Source: Demequina rhizosphaerae
GTDB lineage: Bacteria; Actinomycetota; Actinomycetes; Actinomycetales; Demequinaceae
Direction: 5' to 3'
DNA: 64,000 nt
Assembly: GCF_000971255.1 (NCBI RefSeq)
Contig: NZ_BBMC01000003.1
Location: 124,001 to 188,000, forward strand
Part shown: piece after piece, positions 56,338-64,000 of the stretch
Position numbering within the stretch: position 1 is the first letter of the stretch
How the letters are laid out: each line of letters starts with the position of its first letter
The notes under the pieces: model-generated
The model's database searches: none
What the model was told of the DNA's origin: nothing
The model's input: only the letters and a program-made list of their open reading frames with translations
Position numbers and translations under genes: made by a program

Positions 56338-56941
56338 ACAGCAGCTCGTCGTGAGCCTCGAGCGTGTCGTCCGGGGTAGGAGCGATGGTGCGGTCGCCGC
56401 GGATGATGCAGGCGAGCACGATGTCGACGGGCCACTGGATCTCGCTCAGCGGCACGCCCACGACGGGGGACGATGCGGGCAGCGTCACCTCGACCATGGC
56501 GGCGCCGGACTGGCGGAACGTGAAGACGCGGACGAGGTCGCCGATGGCGACCGCCTCCTCGACCATCGCGGTCATGATGCGCGGCGTCGACACGGCCACG
56601 TCGACGCCCCACTGCGCGTCGTACATCCACTCGTTGCGCGGGTTGTTGACGCGCGCGACGGTGCGCGGCACGCCGAACTCGGTCTTCACGAGGAACGACA
56701 CGACGAGGTTGGCCTTGTCGTCGCCCGTCGCGGCCACCACGACGTCCATCGTCTCCACCTGCGCGTCGCGCAGCGCGGACATCTCGCACACGTCCGCGAG
56801 CATCCACTCCGCCTCGGCGACCTGGGCGACGCGCATCGCCGCCGGGTTCGAGTCGACGAGCAGCACCTCGTGGCCGTGCTCGAGCAGGTCGCGCGCGATC
56901 GAGCGCCCCACCGAGCCTGCGCCCGCGATCATGACCTTCAC
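56255..56941 (-). CDS. ceoC: TrkA/RCK potassium-uptake regulator (CeoC type)
   Basis: 228 residues. An N-terminal Rossmann RCK domain starts MIAGAGSVGRSIARDL and has LLVDSNP (the acidic NAD-binding residue). A TrkA_C domain follows (about 140-220: PLSEIQWPVDIVLACIIRG, core SEIQWPVDIVL). It gates a K+ transporter in response to nucleotides. It is coupled to ceoB (four-base overlap) and faces the DUF3159 gene with an 83-base overlap of 3' ends. Confidence 0.93.
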   Translation of the reverse strand: MKVMIAGAGSVGRSIARDLLEHGHEVLLVDSNPAAMRVAQVAEAEWMLADVCEMSALRDAQVETMDVVVAATGDDKANLVVSFLVKTEFGVPRTVARVNNPRNEWMYDAQWGVDVAVSTPRIMTAMVEEAVAIGDLVRVFTFRQSGAAMVEVTLPASSPVVGVPLSEIQWPVDIVLACIIRGDRTIAPTPDDTLEAHDELLFIVSSEADPESLEQLLRRGPAAIRPTA

Positions 56942-57603
56942 TGGGACACCTCCGGGGAACGGCCCGTCACGCGGGCCGGGTCGGCGCCCGTGGCGGGCAC
57001 CATCGTGAAGTAGGCCTCATCGCCCTCCTGGACGAGGCAGTCCGCGTCGGGCAGCAGCGGCTCGCCGAAGCGCACGAGGTACGCGACGCGGGCGCCCGCG
57101 CGGCGCTCGAGCTCCGTGTAGCGGTGGCCCACCCAGCCCGAGTCGAGCGGGAGGCGGCTGAGGCTCACGCCCGCGCTCGGGTCGTCGTACAGCGCGTCCG
57201 AGCCGCCCGGCAGCAGGCGCGAGACGATCTGCGCGGCGGTCCACGGCACCGGCGCGACGGTGGGGATGCCGAGCCGGCGGTACACCTCGGCGCGTCCGAA
57301 GTCGGCGATGCGGGCGACCACGTTGTCGATCCCGTACGTCTCGCGCACGACACGCGCGGCCAGGATGTTCGAGTTGTCGCCGTCGGAGACCGCGGCGAAC
57401 GCGTACGCGTCCTCGACGCCCGCGGAGACGAGCGTGTCGCGGTCGAAACCGATGCCGGTGATGCGTTGTCCCTCGAAGGTGGGGGGAAGCCGACGGAAGG
57501 CGTCTCCAGACTGGTCGATCACCGCGACGGTGTGGCCGCGGGCCTCGAATTCGGTCGCCAGCGTCGCCCCCGTGCGGCCGCAGCCCATGATCACGATGTG
57601 CAC
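56938..57603 (-). CDS. ceoB: TrkA/RCK potassium-uptake regulator (CeoB type)
   Basis: 221 residues. The Rossmann motif is MGCGRTGATLA at the N-terminus, with VAVIDQSGDAF and the TGIGFDRDTL segment. A TrkA_C domain lies at about 130-205. It pairs with CeoC. The upstream divergent gene is a KimA-like K+ permease, so the locus looks like one potassium-transport module. Confidence 0.93.
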   Translation of the reverse strand: MHIVIMGCGRTGATLATEFEARGHTVAVIDQSGDAFRRLPPTFEGQRITGIGFDRDTLVSAGVEDAYAFAAVSDGDNSNILAARVVRETYGIDNVVARIADFGRAEVYRRLGIPTVAPVPWTAAQIVSRLLPGGSDALYDDPSAGVSLSRLPLDSGWVGHRYTELERRAGARVAYLVRFGEPLLPDADCLVQEGDEAYFTMVPATGADPARVTGRSPEVSQ

Positions 57604-57630
57604 GGCAACCCACGGTATACCCCTTGAGCC

Positions 57631-57636
57631 TAGGAT
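57631..57636 (+). promoter_or_regulatory. -10 element (TAGGAT) of the leaderless permease mRNA
   Basis: TAGGAT stands eight bases before GTG 57645, in the divergent region with ceoB. Confidence 0.5.
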
Positions 57637-57644
57637 GGTGCGAC

Positions 57645-59573
57645 GTGCGAGGGTTTCTCGAGGGACTGAAACTGCTGGTGTTCGGGCGACCGATCGCGAC
57701 CGAGCGCGCCCAGCGCGTCGGGCTCAAGACGCGGTTGGCGCTGCCGGTGTTCGGCGCGAGCCTGCTGTCGACCGTGGCGTACGCGCCGGACGCGGTGGTC
57801 GACGCGCTCCGCAAGGGCGGCGTCCAGTCGACCCTGCCGGTGATGGCGCTGGCGGTCGTCGCGATCATGGTGCTGCTGGGCTTCGCCTACCGCTCCAACG
57901 TGCGCAAGCGTCCCGACGAGCGCGGCGACTACGGCCTCGTGTCGGACAAGCTCGGCCCCACCGCAGCCCTCATCACCGGCGCGTCCCTGCTGGTCGACTA
58001 CATCTTCACCGTCGCGGTGTCCGTCGCGGCGATCGCGCAGTTCGTCGCGTACGTGGTGCCGGCCGTGGGGGACCGGCACACCACCGTGGCGGTCGCGGCG
58101 ATCGCCGTCATGACGCTCGCCAACCTGCGCGGCATCCGGGAGCGGGCGCGGGTGATGCTCGTGGTGTGGTTCGGCTTCCTGCTGGTCATCGGCCTCGTCA
58201 TCGCCTTCGGCGCGAGCCGCGGCGACGTGGTGCCGCCGACGAACCCGCCCGAGCCCACCTGGTCGTCCGCGATCGCGTTCGCGGGCGCGATCGCCTCCGG
58301 CGCGGTCATGCTCACCGGCATCGAGCACCTCGCGTCGTCCGCGCCCGAGCATGCCGAGCCGCGGGCGAAGCGCGCGGGCCGCACGCTCATCCTCGCGGTG
58401 CTGACCGGCGCGGCCGCGTTCCTCGCCGTCACCCTCATGGTGTGGCGCTACCGCGTGTCGGGCTGGCAGTCGGGTCCCGTCCTGCTGCAGGCGACCGACC
58501 GCATCTTCGAGGCCGGCTGGACGGTCTGGGTGGTGGCGATCCCCTCGGTCGCGCTGCTCTACGCCGCCGCGTCGACGGTGTTCCGCCGCTTCTCGCGCCT
58601 CACGTCGTTCCTCGCGGGCGACTCGTACCTGCCGCGCCAGCTGTCGCAGCAGAGCGAGCGGCTCGTGTTCCGGGGCGGCGTGCTGTGGGTCGCGGGCGCG
58701 TCCGCGGTGATCGTGGTCGCCACTGGCGCCCGCCTCGAGCAGCTCGTGCACATGTACCTCATCGGCGCGTTCGCGGCGATCGTGCTGAGCCAGTTCGCGA
58801 TGGTGCGGCTCCAGAGCGCGCGCATCGCGATCGAGCCCACCGGCCGGCCGCGCATGCGGATGAAGGGCACCCGCGTCCTGCACGTCGCGGCCGCGATCGT
58901 GGCCGCCGCGGTCTGGAGCGTCATCGCCGTCTTCAATTTCGCGGCGGGCGCATGGTTCGCGCTCGTGCTCGTCGCGGGCCTCGTGCTGCTCATGCGCGGC
59001 ATCCACTCGCACTACGGCGACGTGAAGCGCCAGCTCACCATCCAGCCGAACGACCGCGCCTCGTCGCGGCCCAGCGCGACCCATGGCATCGTCCTCGTCG
59101 CCCAGCTGCATCGGCCCGCGCTGCGCGCGATCGCGTACGCGAAGGCCGCGCGCCACTCGTCGCTCGAGGCCGTCGCGGTCCAGGTCGACCCGAGGGCGAC
59201 CAAGGAGCTCCAGCGACAGTGGGGCGAGCTGCGCCTCGGCGTGCCCCTGGTGATCCTCGACTCGCCGTACCGCGACATGGTGGGACCCGTGCTCGAGCAC
59301 GTGCGCTCGATCCACCGCGTGTCGCCCCGCGACATGGTCGTCGTGTACGTGCCGGAGTACATCGTGGGACGCTGGTGGGAGAGGTTCCTCCACAACAGGG
59401 CGACCCTGCGGCTGCGCTCGCGGCTCATGTCGATCCCGCGCGTGGTGGTCGCGGCGGTGCCGTGGCACCTGCAGTCCTCGCTCGACACCGTCGAGGGGGC
59501 CGCGTTCACGCGCGAGCTCCCGCGGGTGTCGCCCGTGGAGGACGAGGTGGAGGAGGCGACCAGCCGTGGCTGA
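57645..59573 (+). CDS. KimA-like potassium/APC-superfamily permease
   Basis: 642 residues with about 12 membrane helices followed by a soluble C-terminal region of about 170 residues. Segments shared, from memory, with Bacillus KimA (YdaO) are LSTVAYAPDA, GASLLVDYIFTVAVSVAAI (core SLLVDYIFTVAVS), LANLRGIRER, MLTGIEHLASSAP and FLAGDSYLPRQL. KimA imports K+ with protons and is inhibited by c-di-AMP through its cytoplasmic part. The divergent ceoBC genes support a potassium role. The GTG at 57645 was chosen because of the TAGGAT spacing and the family start. Confidence 0.86.
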   Translation: MRGFLEGLKLLVFGRPIATERAQRVGLKTRLALPVFGASLLSTVAYAPDAVVDALRKGGVQSTLPVMALAVVAIMVLLGFAYRSNVRKRPDERGDYGLVSDKLGPTAALITGASLLVDYIFTVAVSVAAIAQFVAYVVPAVGDRHTTVAVAAIAVMTLANLRGIRERARVMLVVWFGFLLVIGLVIAFGASRGDVVPPTNPPEPTWSSAIAFAGAIASGAVMLTGIEHLASSAPEHAEPRAKRAGRTLILAVLTGAAAFLAVTLMVWRYRVSGWQSGPVLLQATDRIFEAGWTVWVVAIPSVALLYAAASTVFRRFSRLTSFLAGDSYLPRQLSQQSERLVFRGGVLWVAGASAVIVVATGARLEQLVHMYLIGAFAAIVLSQFAMVRLQSARIAIEPTGRPRMRMKGTRVLHVAAAIVAAAVWSVIAVFNFAAGAWFALVLVAGLVLLMRGIHSHYGDVKRQLTIQPNDRASSRPSATHGIVLVAQLHRPALRAIAYAKAARHSSLEAVAVQVDPRATKELQRQWGELRLGVPLVILDSPYRDMVGPVLEHVRSIHRVSPRDMVVVYVPEYIVGRWWERFLHNRATLRLRSRLMSIPRVVVAAVPWHLQSSLDTVEGAAFTRELPRVSPVEDEVEEATSRG

Positions 59574-60759
59574 CCTGGTGCTGGAGATCGGCGCCGTCGC
59601 GCACGGCGGGCACTGCGTGGCCCGTCACGAGGGCCGCGTCGTGTTCGTGCGGCACGCGCTGCCCGGCGAGGTGGTGCGGGCGCGCCTCACCGAGGCGGGG
59701 GACGATGCGCGGCTGTGGCGCGCGGACGCCGTCGAGGTGCTCGAGGCGTCGCCCGACCGCGTCGAGTCGGTGTGGCCCGAGGCCGGACCCGGCGGCGTCG
59801 GCGGCGGCGAGCTCGCGCACGTCGCGCTCCCGGCCCAGCGCCGCTGGAAGCACGACGTGCTGAGCGAGGCGTTCCTGAGGTTCGCCGACCGTGACTTCCC
59901 GGGCGAGGTGCACGCCGCGCCGGGCGACGACGAGCGCGGCGGCCTCGGCTACCGGACGCGGGTCACCGCCGTGGCCGGCCCCGACGGGCGCGCCTCGATG
60001 CACGTCCACCGCTCGCGCGAGCTGCGCGCGCTGTCCGCGCTGCCGATCGCGGCGCCGCCGCTCGAGGAGATGCTGCTGGGCACGCGCTATCCGGCCGGGG
60101 CGCACGTCATGGGTGTGGCCCCCGGCGGCGAGGCGGCCCGGCTCGTCGTCGACGGCACCCCGTGGCGCGGCGGCCGACCCGACCACCGCGACAACGCGCC
60201 GCGGCGCGTGCGCGAGGCCGTCGCGACGGACCGCGGCGAGTGGACCTACCAGGTCGACGTCGAGGGGTTCTGGCAGGTGCACCGCGAGGCGCCCGCCGTG
60301 CTCGTGGAGGCGGTGCTCGACCGGCTCGGCGACGCCCGCACGGTCCTCGACCTCTACGCCGGCGCGGGCCTGTTCACGGTGGCGCTCGCGTCCGCGGGCC
60401 GGCAGGTCACCTCGGTCGAGGCCGACGCGCGCGCCTCGCGCGACGCCCGCCGCAACGTGCACGGCCTGCCGGACGCGCGCATCGTCCACGGCGACACCCG
60501 GGCGTACCTCGACGCGGGTCCGGAGGCGCCGGAGGCGATCGTGCTCGACCCGCCGCGCTCGGGCGCGGGCGGCAAGACCGTCGACGCGCTGGCCGCCGTG
60601 GGGGCGCCGCGGCTCGTGTACGTCGCGTGCGACCCGGTGGCGCTCGCGCGCGACACGGCGCTGCTCGCTCATCACGGGTACGCGCTCGAGGAGGCGCAGG
60701 CCTTCGACTTGTTCCCCATGACCCACCACGTCGAGACGGTCGCGACGTTCGTGCGCTGA
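59566..60759 (+). CDS. Class I SAM-dependent RNA methyltransferase (TrmA/RlmD family)
   Basis: 397 residues. An N-terminal TRAM domain (about 1-55) precedes the catalytic domain with SAM motif [16 protein letters not shown] (core DLYAGAGLF), motif [13 protein letters not shown] and the catalytic cysteine in [12 protein letters not shown]. The C-terminal Glu region is HHVETVATF. It methylates uridine at C5 in tRNA or rRNA. The four-cysteine Fe-S site of RlmD is absent. The GTG overlaps the permease stop by eight bases; GGAGGAGG stands upstream. Confidence 0.92.
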   Translation: MADLVLEIGAVAHGGHCVARHEGRVVFVRHALPGEVVRARLTEAGDDARLWRADAVEVLEASPDRVESVWPEAGPGGVGGGELAHVALPAQRRWKHDVLSEAFLRFADRDFPGEVHAAPGDDERGGLGYRTRVTAVAGPDGRASMHVHRSRELRALSALPIAAPPLEEMLLGTRYPAGAHVMGVAPGGEAARLVVDGTPWRGGRPDHRDNAPRRVREAVATDRGEWTYQVDVEGFWQVHREAPAVLVEAVLDRLGDARTVLDLYAGAGLFTVALASAGRQVTSVEADARASRDARRNVHGLPDARIVHGDTRAYLDAGPEAPEAIVLDPPRSGAGGKTVDALAAVGAPRLVYVACDPVALARDTALLAHHGYALEEAQAFDLFPMTHHVETVATFVR

Positions 60760-60846
60760 GGCGGGCGGCCGGGCGCTCCCGGACGGCGGCATCGGGCCAG
60801 GGATCGGGCCGCATCGTCCGTGCATCGGCAGCGGTGCACGCGTGGC

Positions 60847-60852
60847 TAGGAT
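60847..60852 (+). promoter_or_regulatory. -10 element (TAGGAT) of acnA
   Basis: TAGGAT stands 46 bases before the ATG at 60899, so the mRNA has a leader of about 40 bases with a GGAGGAG ribosome site. Confidence 0.5.
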
Positions 60853-60898
60853 GGCCCCAGACCCATCGCCGGGAGACCCCGAACCACGGAGGAGACGC

Positions 60899-63712
<2,814 letters not shown>

Positions 63713-63730
63713 CAGGTCCCAGGCCCGAAC

Positions 63731-63763
63731 GGCCCCGTCCGGCGCGCGTCGCCGGGCGGGGCC
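63731..63763 (+). terminator. Terminator after acnA
   Basis: A 13-bp stem with one G-T pair (63731-63743 with 63751-63763) and a seven-base loop, 18 bases after the stop. Confidence 0.75.
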
Positions 63764-63788
63764 GCGGGCGTTGGGGCGGGCCGGCCCC

Positions 63789-63812
63789 GCGCATCGTCTC
63801 GGCACGATGCGC
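63789..63812. repeat. Perfect palindrome containing the recurrent word
   Basis: GCGCATCGT-CTCGGC-ACGATGCGC is a 9-bp perfect stem with a six-base loop, made of near copies of the word GCATCGTCC and its complement. It lies between acnA and dxs. Confidence 0.7.
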
Positions 63813-63896
63813 GGCACGCCCGCGCGGGACGGCGTCGCCGAGCGTCGGGACCGGAAGGCCGTACAGTGGAACGTCAACGGCAGTGAGGAGCAACGG

Positions 63897-64000
63897 GTGC
63901 TGGAGCGCATCGGGTCGCCGCGGGATCTCCGCGGGCTGACCTACGAGGAGCTGGCGGAGCTCTCCGCTGAGATCCGCGACTTCCTGGTCGACAACGTGTC
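63897..64000 (+). CDS. dxs: 1-deoxy-D-xylulose-5-phosphate synthase (start only)
   Basis: The first 34 codons are present and the window ends inside the gene. The sequence VLERIGSPRDL and YEELAELSAEIRDFLVDNV (core ELAELSAEIRDFLVD) matches the Dxs N-terminus, which makes the first precursor of the MEP isoprenoid pathway. The GTG has GAGGAG six bases upstream; TACAGT (63861) may be the -10 element. Confidence 0.85.
   Translation, partial: MLERIGSPRDLRGLTYEELAELSAEIRDFLVDNV

Overview
The window is about 64 kb of very G+C-rich DNA (by eye near 70% or more). It is densely coding and has a strong G/C bias at third codon positions, GTG starts, four-base ATGA/GTGA overlaps and many leaderless promoters. 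The gene content is a chromosomal core of a Gram-positive actinobacterium, most like Micrococcales (Cellulomonas/Demequina-type): the qcrCAB-ctaE supercomplex, CtaF, SepH, DUF4193, DUF3159, DUF5998, DUF4192, a Rv2175c/PknL/IdsA-like group, class II DAHP synthase and PPi-type phosphofructokinase. No tRNA, rRNA, CRISPR array, prophage or transposase is visible. The species assignment is inference.

Layout: 1-1393 holds a TusA-like protein and a cysteine-desulfurase-like protein without the usual PLP lysine. 1426-4430 is ctaC-ctaD-ctaF with a strong terminator. 4832-9131 is a more accessory stretch (DUF559-type protein, UvrA-like ATPase, K+-channel-like protein), followed by Mn-type sodA. 10082-14230 is ctaE-qcrC-qcrA-qcrB on the minus strand. 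Together with ctaCDF it encodes the whole bc1-aa3 respiratory supercomplex. 14366-17936 carries a degenerate response-regulator-like protein, trpD, a DEDD-exonuclease/GIY-YIG protein and a small CxxC protein.

18003-20100 is the most unusual part. A FAD-linked oxidoreductase and a 98-residue protein with three copies of PVGARFPR/H are each preceded by the same long DNA element. 20098-26328 is lipid and central metabolism (acyl-CoA synthetase, glucokinase, PlsC, PPi-PFK, DAHP synthase). 26443-31757 is a cell-envelope block: a PASTA kinase with HQD in place of HRD, a six-LysM lytic transglycosylase behind MtrA-box-like repeats, a Rv2175c-like DNA-binding protein and a polyprenyl diphosphate synthase. 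31876-34445 has DUF4192 and the principal sigma factor. 34605-42087 has membrane proteins, an alanine symporter, a large LuxR-type regulator, GNAT and TspO-like proteins. 42195-50457 contains topoisomerase IV (parE, parC) flanking a ThrE exporter and unknown genes. 50613-64000 runs DUF5998, a phosphodiesterase, sepH, an inositol-phosphatase-like gene, DUF4193, dut, an OB-fold protein, DUF3159, two RCK proteins (ceoC, ceoB), a KimA-like K+ permease, an RNA methyltransferase, aconitase and the start of dxs.

Two window-wide signals are not explained by the genes. The first is a 9-base word, GGACGATGC/GCATCGTCC, with 26 exact copies; nine of the twelve intergenic copies lie just after a stop codon in the same transcript orientation, next to hairpins. 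The second is the recurrent arrangement NANNNT, 6-8 bases, start codon, which indicates leaderless mRNAs.
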